Positions 27,464-36,458 of a stretch of 64,000 bases of DNA are shown here, in pieces. This stretch comes from an uncultured Collinsella sp. (GTDB taxonomy: Bacteria > Actinomycetota > Coriobacteriia > Coriobacteriales > Coriobacteriaceae): positions 1 to 64,000 of the forward strand of contig CAUFBM010000002.1 of NCBI GenBank assembly GCA_959023295.1. The letters run 5' to 3'. The position numbers were made by a program, and so were the translations under genes. Position 1 is the stretch's first letter; every line of letters starts with the position of its first letter. The notes under the pieces are model-generated. The model was not told the DNA's origin, did not search any database, and saw nothing but the letters and a program-made list of their open reading frames with translations.

Positions 27464-28460
27464 AGATGCTCACCCCCTGATCACCCAAATGATGACGGAT
27501 ATCGTCAATATTACCCTCGACGGTCGCGATAAGCTCGTCCAGCGAATCGAACACGCGCGACGGGCGCAGCCAGCGCGAAAAAGCCAGCGACACCGAGGCG
27601 CCGTACAGGTCGCCTGTATACCCGATCAAGTTGGCCTCGAGATGAGCCGAGGCGGCATCGTCGGCATACGTCGGCGGCAGGCCCACATTGACGGCAGCAG
27701 GCCACACGGTATCGTCGACCAGCACCAGGCCCTCGTAGACGCCATCGGCAGGAACCTGGATGCCCTCGGGCACCTGAATATTTGCCGTGGGAAAACCCAT
27801 GTCGGAGCCCTGGTGACGACCTCCGGCAACAACACCTCGCAGCATGTACGGGCGGCCGAGCAGCTCGGCGGCAAGCTCAACATGTCCCTGGCGAAGCTCC
27901 TGGCGAATACGGGTGGCGCAGACCGTCTGTCCATCGACGCACAGCAACTCGTGGCCATAGACGTCAACGTCGCGCTCGGCTCCCCATTCTTTCATCTCGG
28001 CAACGCCCGAGGCACCGCCGCGGCCCAGCCTAAAGTCGCTGCCCACGCGAATCGAGCGGATATCGACCACATGCGACAGCAGTTTAAGAAAGCCCGCGTG
28101 GTCGAGTGCCGCCACCGAAGGCGTAAAGGGAACAGCCACGACCGCATCGACCCCGGTGAGAGCCAGGGCATGCAGACGGTCGGCCGTCGTCATCAGTTTT
28201 TGAGCAGGCGAGGGGCTCAGCACCACGTCCGGGTCGGGATCGAAGGTGACCACGACAGCCTTGCAGCCATGGTTACGCGCATCGCGAACGACCGCGTCGA
28301 TCAGTTCGCGATGCCCCCTATGCACGCCATCGAACACGCCGATGGCGATCGACGCGGCGCCCAGGCACGCGCAATCATCAAATGCATCGGCGACGATGCG
28401 GGCCTCATCCGACTCGCCCGCGAAAAAAATACGCGCGAGCTCGTGGGAGGTCAGCATCAT
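27456..28460 (-). CDS. ribF: Bifunctional riboflavin kinase / FAD synthetase
   Basis: Makes FMN then FAD from riboflavin. The N-terminal FAD synthetase nucleotidyltransferase domain has IGVFDGVHRGHRELI (HxGH) and VVVTFDPDP. The C-terminal kinase domain has GVVAGGRHQGSDMGFPTANI (the family's PTAN) and YEGLVLV. 334 residues. It overlaps truB by 4 bases and dnaG by 8, so these genes are translationally coupled. Confidence 0.94.
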   Translation of the reverse strand: MMLTSHELARIFFAGESDEARIVADAFDDCACLGAASIAIGVFDGVHRGHRELIDAVVRDARNHGCKAVVVTFDPDPDVVLSPSPAQKLMTTADRLHALALTGVDAVVAVPFTPSVAALDHAGFLKLLSHVVDIRSIRVGSDFRLGRGGASGVAEMKEWGAERDVDVYGHELLCVDGQTVCATRIRQELRQGHVELAAELLGRPYMLRGVVAGGRHQGSDMGFPTANIQVPEGIQVPADGVYEGLVLVDDTVWPAAVNVGLPPTYADDAASAHLEANLIGYTGDLYGASVSLAFSRWLRPSRVFDSLDELIATVEGNIDDIRHHLGDQGVSICD

Positions 28461-29389
28461 CGAACACCGCCAATCGCCTGCGGAAAGACGTGCTCCATTA
28501 CAAAGCGACCACCCTCGATACGGGCGAGCGCCTTGAGCCCGCCATCGAGCACCAGCGCAAACGGCGCCTTCGATGCATCGAAGCCCGCAAGCGCACGCTC
28601 AATAGGAATACGACGTCCGCACAGCAGATCGTCGGCAAGGTCGCCCGGCAAGTCGACGCGCATGGCACCCAGTGCCGCAATGGGATCCAGGGCAAAACCG
28701 TCAGCGGACTCGGCAGAAAGCTCCTCGACCGTATGACAGGCGCCAATGGAAACAACGCCGGAGGCCGTACGGCGCAGCGCGGAAATGTGCGCCGCGTTGT
28801 CGCAGGCACGACCCAGGTCGCGAGCGAGCGCACGGATATAGGTGCCCTTGCTCACCGAAAACGCCACGGTCCAAACGCAAGCGTCGGCATCACCGCTCAC
28901 GGCAATCAGATCGGCGGAGTATACCTCGACCGGACGCGGGGGCAGCGACACGGCATTGCCCTCGCGCGCAGCCTTATAGGCGCGCACGCCGTTGACCGAA
29001 ATGGCCGAAAACGCCGGCGGCACCTGCATCTGCGGACCCAACATGGCACACAGACGCTCGCGGGCATAGGCCGGATCGCGCAAGTCGTCGGCAACGGGCA
29101 CCGTGCGGACGGCCTCGCCCTCCGCATCATCGGTATTGGTCTCGACGCCAAACGAGATGTCGGCGACGTAGCTTTTGGTATCGAGCGTGAGCATGCCCAG
29201 CAGACGCGTGGCCTGCCCCACGCCCACCACCATGACACCCGATGCCATGGGGTCGAGCGTTCCGGCATGACCGACGCGCCGCTCATGGAGGGCGCGTCGG
29301 CATTGCGAAACCACGTCGTGGGACGTGCAGCCCACCGGCTTATCGACGGCGAGCAGCATATTAAGTTGAGAAGGTGTACGACGAGCCAT
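28457..29389 (-). CDS. truB: tRNA pseudouridine-55 synthase
   Basis: Isomerises U55 in the T-loop of tRNAs. The N-terminus LLAVDKPVGCTSHDVVSQCR and the catalytic block RVGHAGTLDPMASGVMVVGVGQATRL (Asp in GTLDP) are diagnostic; SKGTYIRALARDLG is the second family motif. 310 residues with a C-terminal PUA-like region. It lies between the DHH phosphoesterase and ribF, as in many Gram-positives (rbfA-DHH-truB-ribF). Confidence 0.95.
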   Translation of the reverse strand: MARRTPSQLNMLLAVDKPVGCTSHDVVSQCRRALHERRVGHAGTLDPMASGVMVVGVGQATRLLGMLTLDTKSYVADISFGVETNTDDAEGEAVRTVPVADDLRDPAYARERLCAMLGPQMQVPPAFSAISVNGVRAYKAAREGNAVSLPPRPVEVYSADLIAVSGDADACVWTVAFSVSKGTYIRALARDLGRACDNAAHISALRRTASGVVSIGACHTVEELSAESADGFALDPIAALGAMRVDLPGDLADDLLCGRRIPIERALAGFDASKAPFALVLDGGLKALARIEGGRFVMEHVFPQAIGGVR

Positions 29390-29404
29390 GTACCATCCAA
29401 AAAG

Positions 29405-30448
29405 TTAGAGCTCGACGGTCACCGAAGCGGGATCCTCCCCTACCAGCTCGGCCAGCATGGGAAGTGCCGCGGTGAGCGTCTCAGAAATCGTTCCGGCGTT
29501 GGTAAAGCCGGCGGCAGCGTGGTGCCCACCTCCGCCAAAATTGGCCGCAATCTCGGAAACATCAAGTTCGCCCTTGGAGCGCAGGTTACCGCGCACCTTG
29601 GTATCGCCCTCGATGCCCTTAAGGAACAGGCAGACCTCGACGCCCATCACTGAGCGCACCACATCGACCAAGCCGTCGCACTCATCAGAGGTGACGCCGC
29701 ATTCCTTAAGGTCACTTTCGTACGCATAGCTATACGCCACGCGCCCGTGCGCGACCGTCTTGATGCGACCCATGACGATGGACTTGAGGTGCAAGAACTC
29801 GACACGCATGCTCTGATAGACCTCGAGCGCGACGCGTGCCGGATCGGCACCGTGCGCCACCAGGCGAGAGGCAGCATGAAACGCGGCAGCATCGGCGTTC
29901 TGATACTGAAAACGACCGGTGTCGGTGACCAGGCCACACAGCAGGCAAGTCGCGATGCTGTCGCTTGCGGTAATGCCACAATCGGCCAAAAAGCGGTCGA
30001 TAATCATGGCGCAAGCAGCGGCATTGACACACCTAAGGCTGACCTCGGCAAACTCCTCACGCGCCGGGTGATGGTCAAAACACGCCACGTGGGCCGAACG
30101 ACGCAGCACCTCGGCAGAATTATTGAGGCGCTCGACGACCGGCACGTCCACCGAGATGAACAGGTCCGGGTTGCCGGTGTAGGCAGAGGCCGGCACCAGC
30201 AGATCGGCACCCTCCATAAAACGGTAGATGCGCGGAACGGGATCGTCGTCTGCCAGCAGCAGGGCGATGTCCTTGTCGGGGAACACCTTCATAAGCGAAA
30301 GGCCCAGGCCCAACACGGAGCCCAGGGCATCGCCGTCGGGAGAGGTATGACCCGAGATCGCAATGGAGGACGCATCCTCGATGAGCTCGAGGATGCGTCG
30401 TTTAATATCTGCAGACTCGCACGAGGCGAGGTCGGCGGAATTAGTCAT
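29405..30448 (-). CDS. DHH/DHHA1 phosphoesterase (NrnA-like)
   Basis: Likely oligoribonuclease and/or 3',5'-bisphosphate nucleotidase of the NrnA family, degrading nanoRNA. The metal-binding DHH motifs are present: SGHTSPDGDALGS, ISVDVP, CFDHHPAREEF and LVTDTGRFQ, with C-terminal DHHA1 motif ANFGGGGHHAAAGF. 347 residues. The start overlaps the rbfA stop by 8 bases. The rbfA-nrnA-truB order is the usual one. Confidence 0.9.
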   Translation of the reverse strand: MTNSADLASCESADIKRRILELIEDASSIAISGHTSPDGDALGSVLGLGLSLMKVFPDKDIALLLADDDPVPRIYRFMEGADLLVPASAYTGNPDLFISVDVPVVERLNNSAEVLRRSAHVACFDHHPAREEFAEVSLRCVNAAACAMIIDRFLADCGITASDSIATCLLCGLVTDTGRFQYQNADAAAFHAASRLVAHGADPARVALEVYQSMRVEFLHLKSIVMGRIKTVAHGRVAYSYAYESDLKECGVTSDECDGLVDVVRSVMGVEVCLFLKGIEGDTKVRGNLRSKGELDVSEIAANFGGGGHHAAAGFTNAGTISETLTAALPMLAELVGEDPASVTVEL

Positions 30449-30851
30449 CTAAAGCTGCCTCCTGGGCGACATCCGCTATGGGGTAGCCGTCCTCGTCCTT
30501 TTCGATCGCAAGCGTGGCAGGAACGTTTTCCAGCGCACGCGTGATGCGCTCGGCCTCATCGGTCGAGCGATCGATGCGAAAATCGAGCTCGGGCGTGACG
30601 CGCCAATCGAGCGAGCGAGCCAACAGGCTACGAATGCGGCCCTTGGCGCTGGCGAGCGCCTCCATGACCTCCTCGTAGCGGCTCGCGTCGCACGACACGT
30701 ACACGCGCGCGAACGAACGGTCCACCGCGACCTCGACCGCGGTCAGGGTGACCAGGTCGAGACGCGGATCGGAAACCTCAAAGAGCAGGATATAACCGAG
30801 CTTCTCGCGAAGCTGCTCGCCTAAACGGCGGGTTGCCTGCGTTTGCTTCAT
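30441..30851 (-). CDS. rbfA: Ribosome-binding factor A
   Basis: 30S maturation factor with a type-II KH-like fold. The N-terminus MKQTQATRRLGEQLREKLGYIL and VTLTAVEVAVDRSFARVYVS match RbfA, and TPELDFRIDRSTDEAERI is the conserved C-terminal block. 136 residues. It follows infB by 11 bases in the rimP-nusA-infB-rbfA operon. Confidence 0.93.
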   Translation of the reverse strand: MKQTQATRRLGEQLREKLGYILLFEVSDPRLDLVTLTAVEVAVDRSFARVYVSCDASRYEEVMEALASAKGRIRSLLARSLDWRVTPELDFRIDRSTDEAERITRALENVPATLAIEKDEDGYPIADVAQEAALDD

Positions 30852-30862
30852 AGCGCTACCCC

Positions 30863-33577
30863 CTACTCGGTACGGGCAACCTGGTCGATGCGGTAGCCCT
30901 CAATGGTGTCGCCAGGCTTGATGTCCTGGAAGTTCTCCAGGCCAATGCCGCCCTCGGAACCGCTCTTGAGGCTCTTGGCCTCGTCCTTGTAGTGGCGCAT
31001 CGAGGCAATCTTGCCGTTGAAGACCACAATGCCGTCACGCACCAGGCGCACGGAATCGGTCGCGGCGATCTCGCCCTCCTCCACGCGGACACCGGCGGCG
31101 ATACCGACTTTGGGCACCTTGAAGGTGTCCAGGACGGTCGCGGTACCCGTGGAGACCTCGACCTCGGTGGGCTTGAGCATGCCGATGCGGGCAGCGTCGA
31201 GCTCCTCGAGGCACTTGTAGATGACGTCGTAGCAACGGATCTCGACGCCCTCGCGCTCGGCAGCGGAGCGGGCCTTGCCGTCGGGACGCACGCCAAAGCC
31301 GATGATGATGGCGTTGGAGGCGTCGGCCAGGACGACGTCGGTCTCGTTGATGGCACCGACGGCGGAGTGGATCGTGTTGATGCGGACCTCGGACTGATCC
31401 ATCTTGTCGAGCGAGTCCTGAAGGGCCTCGATGGAACCCTGGACGTCGGCCTTGATGATCAGGTTGAGCTCCTTGACCTCTGCGTCGGCGATGGTCTCGA
31501 AGAGGTTCTCGAGCGTGACGTGCTTCACGCGGCTCTGCTCCTCGATACGTGCCTTGAGCGAACGCTCATCGGCCAGGGCACGAGCCTCGCGCTCGTCCTC
31601 GAACACGCGGAACTCGTCACCGGCGTTGGGCACGGACTGCAGGCCCAAGATCTCGACGGCGTCGGAGGGACCGGCCTCGGTGACGGCGTTGCCCTTGGGA
31701 TCGAGCATGGCGCGGACGCGGCCGTAGGTAAGGCCGGCGACCAGCGTATCGCCCACGTGCAGGGTACCGCGGGTCACCAGCACGGTAGCGACCGAGCCGC
31801 GGCCCTTGTCGAGCTTGGCCTCGAGGACGTTGCCGGAGGCAAAGGTGTCGGGGTTGGCCTTAAGCTCGAGCACGTCGGCCTGGAGCAGCACGGTCTCGAG
31901 AAGGTCGTCGATACCGATCTTCTGCTTGGCCGAGATGTTGACGAACATGTTCTGTCCGCCCCACTCCTCGGGGATGATGCCGTACTCGGTGAGCTCCTGG
32001 CGCACGCGGTCGGGGTTGGCGCCCGGCTTATCGATCTTGTTGACGGCGACGACGATGGGTACGCCGGCGGCCTTGGCGTGGTTGATCGACTCGATGGTCT
32101 GAGGCATGACGCCGTCGTCAGCAGCAACGATCAGGATGACGATGTCGGTCACCTTGGCGCCGCGGGCACGCATGGCCGTAAAGGTCGCGTGACCCGGGGT
32201 ATCGATGAAGGTGATCTTGCGGTCGTTGATCATGACCTGCGAAGCGCCGATGGCCTGCGTAATGCCGCCCGCCTCGCCGGCAGCGACGCCGGTGTGACGG
32301 ATGGCGTCGAGCAGGCTCGTCTTGCCGTGGTCGACGTGACCCATGACGGTGACGACCGGGGCGCGCGGCTTAAGGTCGGCGGGATCGTCGTAGAACGAGA
32401 AGGTGTTCTCCTCCTCGGGGGTGATGATCTTGATCTGACGGCCCAGGTCGTCGGCAACGAGCTCGACGAGGTCGTCGGACATGGACTGCGTCATCGTGAG
32501 CGGCGTGCCCAGCAGGAACAGGCGCTTGATGATGTCGTTGGCCGGAACGTCGAGCGCCTCGGCGAGCTCCTGGACGGTAACGCCCTGGGAGACCTTGATG
32601 GCGTCGAGCTCCTCGGGGTTCACGCCCTGAGCCAGCGCCTCCTCAATCTTGCGCTCCTCCTGAGCCTTAGCAGCCTCGCGCTCGCGCTTCTCCTTGCGCT
32701 TCTTGCGGCGACCGGTGGACTCGCGAGAGGCCTCCTCGACGGCGGCGCGGGCCTCCTCGAGCACCTTCTCGCGGCTGTACTCTTCGGCCTCGCGAGCCAT
32801 GCGGCTGTAGTGGTCCTCATCGTTGCCGTGACCGCCCTTGCGCTTCTTGCCCTTGCCCTGCTTGTCGGGGTTGGGGAAGTCCATGCCGGCAGCGACGTTG
32901 TTGCTGGCGTTGGTGCGATGGCTGTGCGGACGGCTCTCGGAGGCATTGCGATCGGAGTTGTTGTCGGAGGCGTTGCGATCGTTACGACGGCCACCGCGAC
33001 GGTCGTTGTTGCCGCCACGACGGTTGCCGCGCTCGGAGGCGCGCTCGGCCTTGGCCTTCTCCTCGGCGTCCTTCTTCTCCTTGAGGACGGTCTCCTGTGC
33101 GGCGATCTGGTCGAGCAGCGAACGGAAGCGCGAACCGGAGTCGGAAGCGGGGACGGCGCGGCGCTGGGCCTCGCGGGCAGCCTCCTCCTTCTCGCGGGCA
33201 AGGCGCTCCTGCTCGGCCTTCTTCTTGGCCTCGGCCTCGGCGCGGGCGGCCTCCTCGGCAGCCTGGGCCGCGGCGAACTGGCGGCGCTCCTCCTCGCGTG
33301 CCTTCTCGGCGGCGATGCGCTCGCGCTCGGCCTCGGCAGCACGCGCTGCCTCCTCGGCGGCGGCTGCCTCCTCCTCGGCCTGCTTGGCGGCCTCGACTTC
33401 CTTGGCGCGAGCCTCGATCACCGAGGCGAGCTGCTTGCGGACCATGGCGACGTAGGCGTCCTCCAGGGCGGAGGAAGCGGACTTAGCGGGAATCTTCATT
33501 TCGGCGAGATGACCCATCAGTTCCTTGGAGGTCATGCCGAACTCTTTGGCCAGGGTGGACACACGGACTTTTGCCAT
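30863..33577 (-). CDS. infB: Translation initiation factor IF-2
   Basis: GTPase that places initiator tRNA on the 30S subunit. The 904 residues include an N-terminal IF2N motif (VSTLAKEFGMTSKELMGHL), a long charged Ala/Glu/Arg region (about 60-290), a second IF2N (VQELAEALDVPANDIIKRL), G1 VMGHVDHGKTSLLDAI, DTPGHATFTAMRARGA and NKIDKPGANPD, then domains II-IV. The long Ala/Glu region creates the large but spurious antisense frames here. The usual ylxR/ylxQ genes between nusA and infB are absent. Confidence 0.97.
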   Translation of the reverse strand: MAKVRVSTLAKEFGMTSKELMGHLAEMKIPAKSASSALEDAYVAMVRKQLASVIEARAKEVEAAKQAEEEAAAAEEAARAAEAERERIAAEKAREEERRQFAAAQAAEEAARAEAEAKKKAEQERLAREKEEAAREAQRRAVPASDSGSRFRSLLDQIAAQETVLKEKKDAEEKAKAERASERGNRRGGNNDRRGGRRNDRNASDNNSDRNASESRPHSHRTNASNNVAAGMDFPNPDKQGKGKKRKGGHGNDEDHYSRMAREAEEYSREKVLEEARAAVEEASRESTGRRKKRKEKREREAAKAQEERKIEEALAQGVNPEELDAIKVSQGVTVQELAEALDVPANDIIKRLFLLGTPLTMTQSMSDDLVELVADDLGRQIKIITPEEENTFSFYDDPADLKPRAPVVTVMGHVDHGKTSLLDAIRHTGVAAGEAGGITQAIGASQVMINDRKITFIDTPGHATFTAMRARGAKVTDIVILIVAADDGVMPQTIESINHAKAAGVPIVVAVNKIDKPGANPDRVRQELTEYGIIPEEWGGQNMFVNISAKQKIGIDDLLETVLLQADVLELKANPDTFASGNVLEAKLDKGRGSVATVLVTRGTLHVGDTLVAGLTYGRVRAMLDPKGNAVTEAGPSDAVEILGLQSVPNAGDEFRVFEDEREARALADERSLKARIEEQSRVKHVTLENLFETIADAEVKELNLIIKADVQGSIEALQDSLDKMDQSEVRINTIHSAVGAINETDVVLADASNAIIIGFGVRPDGKARSAAEREGVEIRCYDVIYKCLEELDAARIGMLKPTEVEVSTGTATVLDTFKVPKVGIAAGVRVEEGEIAATDSVRLVRDGIVVFNGKIASMRHYKDEAKSLKSGSEGGIGLENFQDIKPGDTIEGYRIDQVARTE

Positions 33578-33668
33578 ATGACTTCACCTACCCTTTCTGG
33601 CACCTTGGGTGCCTAGAGACTGAACGAGCGTGGGAAATGCGCCGGGACCCGCCCGACGCGACCGCGCG

Positions 33669-34916
33669 CTAGATCAGGTCCTCCGCATCATCGAAGGCGT
33701 CGGTGTCGTGGACACCGCAGAATCGGGAGCCCGGACGGGCCTGGTTGCGGCACTGGACGCCGTCCTCGGACACGTACTCGCAGCGACGGACATCATCGTC
33801 CTCCTCGTCACCGATCAGGTCGGCGGCGGGCTCCTCGTGAACGGGGACGTTCTTGAGGATGTCGGCGGCAAGGGTCTCGGACTTGATGTCGATGTGCCAG
33901 CCGGTCAGGCGAGCGGCGAGGCGGGCGTTCTGGCCCTCCTTGCCGATGGCGAGCGAAAGCTGGTCGTCGGGCACGATAACGCCGGCGTAGGCCTTCTCCT
34001 CGTCGATGAGGACGCGGGTGACCTTGGCAGGCGACAGGGCGTTGGCGACGTAGACGGCCGGATCGGCATCCCACAGGATGACGTCGACGCGCTCGCCGCG
34101 GAGCTCGCCCACGACGGCGCGGACGCGGCTGCCTTTGGGGCCGACGCAGGCGCCCACGGGATCCAGGCGGTCGTCGAGCGAGTGGACAGCGACCTTGGAG
34201 CGCTGGCCGGGCTCGCGGGCGATCGACTTGATCTGGACGGTGCCCTCATAGATCTCGGGCACCTCCTGCTCAAACAGACGACGCATGAGCTCGGGGTGGG
34301 TGCGGGAGATGACAATCGGCGGACGGCTGTGCTCGCCGCGAACCGGCTGCAGGTTGGAGTTGGGATCGCGCACGTCGATAATCACGGCCTTGATGTGCTG
34401 GTTGTGCAGGTAGCGCTCGCCCATCGGACGCTCGTTGCGCTCGTTCTCGTAACGGCGCTGGTCAAAGTGGGGCAGCTCGGCTTCGACGCCATCGCGGATC
34501 TTGACGATCGTAAAGTCGGGCGTGGACTGCAGCACGGTACCGCTGATGAGGTCACCGATTCGGCCGGAAAACTCCTCATAGATCTGCTCACGAGCGGAGT
34601 TGCGCACGATGGCGTTGATCTCGGCCTTGGCGTGCTGGGCGGCAATGCGGCTCGTGTTCTTGGGGGTGACGTCGATCTCCTCGAACTCGGTGAAGTTGCC
34701 CTCCTCGTCCATGGAATCGTCGATCGGCTCCAGGCGGTAGACGTAAATCTTGCCGGTGGTGCGGTCGATGGTCACCTTGGCGCCCCACTCAAGATGCAGG
34801 ATCTCGGCATAGCTCTTGGCGAGCGACTGCTCCAGGCGGTCGATCAGGTAGAGCTGGTCGATGTGCCTCTCCTGGCAAAGCTCCATCAGGGCGGACATCA
34901 TGTCGGATGCTGCCAT
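33669..34916 (-). CDS. nusA: Transcription termination/antitermination factor NusA with a C-terminal Cys/His motif
   Basis: Binds RNA polymerase and modulates pausing, termination and antitermination. The N-terminal domain (1-~125) is followed by an S1 domain ([17 protein letters not shown]) and two KH domains ([31 protein letters not shown]). After residue ~360 comes an unusual tail: acidic residues, then C379-x9-C389-x10-C400-x2-H403, a likely small zinc-binding motif not found in standard NusA. ATG 34916 ([10 protein letters not shown]) is chosen over an open extension. It starts one base after the rimP stop. Confidence 0.95.
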   Translation of the reverse strand: MAASDMMSALMELCQERHIDQLYLIDRLEQSLAKSYAEILHLEWGAKVTIDRTTGKIYVYRLEPIDDSMDEEGNFTEFEEIDVTPKNTSRIAAQHAKAEINAIVRNSAREQIYEEFSGRIGDLISGTVLQSTPDFTIVKIRDGVEAELPHFDQRRYENERNERPMGERYLHNQHIKAVIIDVRDPNSNLQPVRGEHSRPPIVISRTHPELMRRLFEQEVPEIYEGTVQIKSIAREPGQRSKVAVHSLDDRLDPVGACVGPKGSRVRAVVGELRGERVDVILWDADPAVYVANALSPAKVTRVLIDEEKAYAGVIVPDDQLSLAIGKEGQNARLAARLTGWHIDIKSETLAADILKNVPVHEEPAADLIGDEEDDDVRRCEYVSEDGVQCRNQARPGSRFCGVHDTDAFDDAEDLI

Positions 34917-34917
34917 G

Positions 34918-35412
34918 TTAGTTTCCTTCCTTCGCGGGCTTGAAGTCATAGGTGGGCTTCAACTTGCACTTTTTAACATCAGAGAAATCGAGGGTGACGG
35001 ACTCGCCGTCCTCGAGCTCGAGGGTCACGTTCGTCTCGGTCGCGGCGGCAATCTTGCCGGAGTACTTGCGACGGCCCTCGGTGGCGATGGAGGTGAGCTC
35101 GCAGTCCTCGCCCACAAAGCGGGCAAAGTCGCGCGGGCGGCGCAGCGGGCGCGCCATACCCGGGCTCGACACCTCGAGCGTGTAGCTCGAAGAAATGGGG
35201 TCGAGCTCCTCGATCACGTCGCCGACCCACTTGGTATTGGCCGTGACGTCGTTGAGCGACAGGCTCTGACCCTCGGCACCCTCGATACGCACACGCACGC
35301 AGGGGGCCTTGGTGGCGCCCACGAGCTCAACGTCGACAATGTCGACATCGTGCTGGGGAGCGACGGCCTCGAGCGCGTCGATGATCGCCTGCTCGGTCTT
35401 GGTCTTGACCAT
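34918..35412 (-). CDS. rimP: Ribosome maturation factor RimP
   Basis: 30S assembly factor and first gene of the rimP-nusA-infB-rbfA operon. YTLEVSSPGMARPLRRPRDFARFVG is the diagnostic RimP block, and the C-terminal SH3-like domain includes DFSDVKKCKL. ATG 35412 (MVKTKTEQAI) has GGAGGTG upstream. The open extension to 35748 covers the promoter and leader and is not part of the protein. 164 residues. Confidence 0.94.
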   Translation of the reverse strand: MVKTKTEQAIIDALEAVAPQHDVDIVDVELVGATKAPCVRVRIEGAEGQSLSLNDVTANTKWVGDVIEELDPISSSYTLEVSSPGMARPLRRPRDFARFVGEDCELTSIATEGRRKYSGKIAAATETNVTLELEDGESVTLDFSDVKKCKLKPTYDFKPAKEGN

Positions 35413-35432
35413 TGCGGCACCTCCATCCATAC

Positions 35433-35466
35433 AAAAAAGAAGCGGGGCCGAAACCCCACTTCTTTC
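35433..35466 (-). terminator. Leader terminator/attenuator of the rimP-nusA-infB operon
   Basis: On the minus strand AAAGAAGTGGGG pairs with CCCCGCTTCTTT around a TTTCGG loop and is followed by six Ts. It is an intrinsic terminator placed between the promoter and the rimP start, so the operon must be read through or antiterminated. Confidence 0.7.
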
Positions 35467-35490
35467 AATTACTACTTCATTTGCAAGCAA

Positions 35491-35519
35491 ACTATACCAA
35501 TACCTGCGAAAACGTGCAA
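35491..35519 (-). promoter_or_regulatory. Promoter of the rimP operon
   Basis: On the minus strand TTGCAC (35519-35514), exactly 17 bases, then TATAGT (35496-35491). Predicted transcription begins near 35485, giving a ~70-base leader containing the terminator hairpin. Confidence 0.65.
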
Positions 35520-35781
35520 GCGTCAACGAAATTCGCAGGTCAGCGCGCCCACAGCTTCTCCACAAGAATAGGACAATTAGACGAGGACTCCTGTGCGGTG
35601 CTCCCCAAAAGCCCCAAAACGGGCCATGCGTCCCAGCGCGCCGACCGAATCGGGCCCTATGGGCATTCCATCCCTGGGCACACATCGGCCAGACTAGAGC
35701 TAAGAGGCATTCTGTAGCGAGAAAGCCTGCCGCACGCATCGACCGCACAACCTTCCAGATCCTCTACGGCAAGGAGGCACC
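35520..35781. other. Intergenic stretch between the rimP promoter and the lipoprotein gene
   Basis: This 260-base stretch has no supported gene. It holds the AAGGAGG ribosome-binding site of the lipoprotein (just before 35782). Short open frames lack start signals and homology. I see no convincing plus-strand promoter. Confidence 0.4.
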
Positions 35782-36354
35782 ATGAAACGCCTAGGCACCC
35801 TCTGCGCGACCGCGCTCGTCGTCACTGCCTGCTCGTTAGCGCTGGCGGGCTGCAGCAACGTCGATGGTAAAACCGGACCATGCGAGCCGGATCTCGGCAG
35901 CACCAAGGCCATCGAGAAAACGACGCCTTCGGAGCGTTTCGACAAAATAGACGAAGATATAGTCGATCCCCAGGGTTTAGGTCCCGACCCTCAAGAACAG
36001 TTCCCCATCGACCTTGAGGCAGACGAGAACGTCCATGTTACCTGCGTGGGCAAGGACACGGATGGCTACGGCGACGCCGTGCTGGTCTTTGCGATAACAA
36101 ACAACACCGATGTCGACATGATGTTTGGCGATGTCGATGCTTATGCCTACGTCAACGGTGTCGTCCGCGACGTGCGCATGCGCCAACCCGTCGCCGCAGG
36201 CGAAGAAACGACCGCGATGCTCACCTTTGTAGGCACCTTCGACGATCCGGACTTTGACGTGAACAACGACCTCAACGACATCTACCTCAACATCTGGATG
36301 TTCGAGGAGCAGACGGGCAACGTCTACTTTAGGGACCTGGTGCACATTCCGTAG
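35782..36354 (+). CDS. Predicted lipoprotein (FxLYD/DUF5067-like)
   Basis: Exported protein of 190 residues. A signal peptide MKRLGTLCATALVVTACSLA ends in the lipobox LAGC (Cys 23), so it should be lipid-anchored. The mature part has an acidic linker and a ~100-residue beta-rich domain (VLVFAITNNTDVDMMFGDV ... AYVNGVVRDVR ... AGEETTAMLTFVG), reminiscent of DUF5067/FxLYD immunoglobulin-like accessory domains of Gram-positive lipoproteins. No function can be assigned. AAGGAGG precedes the ATG. Confidence 0.8.
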   Translation: MKRLGTLCATALVVTACSLALAGCSNVDGKTGPCEPDLGSTKAIEKTTPSERFDKIDEDIVDPQGLGPDPQEQFPIDLEADENVHVTCVGKDTDGYGDAVLVFAITNNTDVDMMFGDVDAYAYVNGVVRDVRMRQPVAAGEETTAMLTFVGTFDDPDFDVNNDLNDIYLNIWMFEEQTGNVYFRDLVHIP

Positions 36355-36400
36355 AGGGTGGTGCTAGGCACAAGCCAAGCAGGGCATATAACGCAAAACT

Positions 36401-36426
36401 AGGGGCGACCCAGCCGGATCGCCCCT
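36401..36426. terminator. Bidirectional terminator between the lipoprotein gene and leuS
   Basis: GGGGCGA pairs with TCGCCCC across a 10-base loop between convergent genes, with A-rich and T-rich flanks (AAAACTA and TCGTCTTTAA). Confidence 0.6.
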
Positions 36427-36458
36427 CGTCTTTAACACGTCAACTATGCGCGTGGCGT

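Noticed and set aside
30992..33616. 874-codon plus-strand open frame
   Set aside because: Exact antisense of infB. The Ala/Glu-rich high-GC region keeps the opposite frame open; it has no homology or ribosome-binding site.
34918..35748. 276-codon version of rimP
   Set aside because: The extra N-terminus covers the promoter, leader terminator and non-homologous sequence. ATG 35412 has a good ribosome-binding site and gives the normal length.
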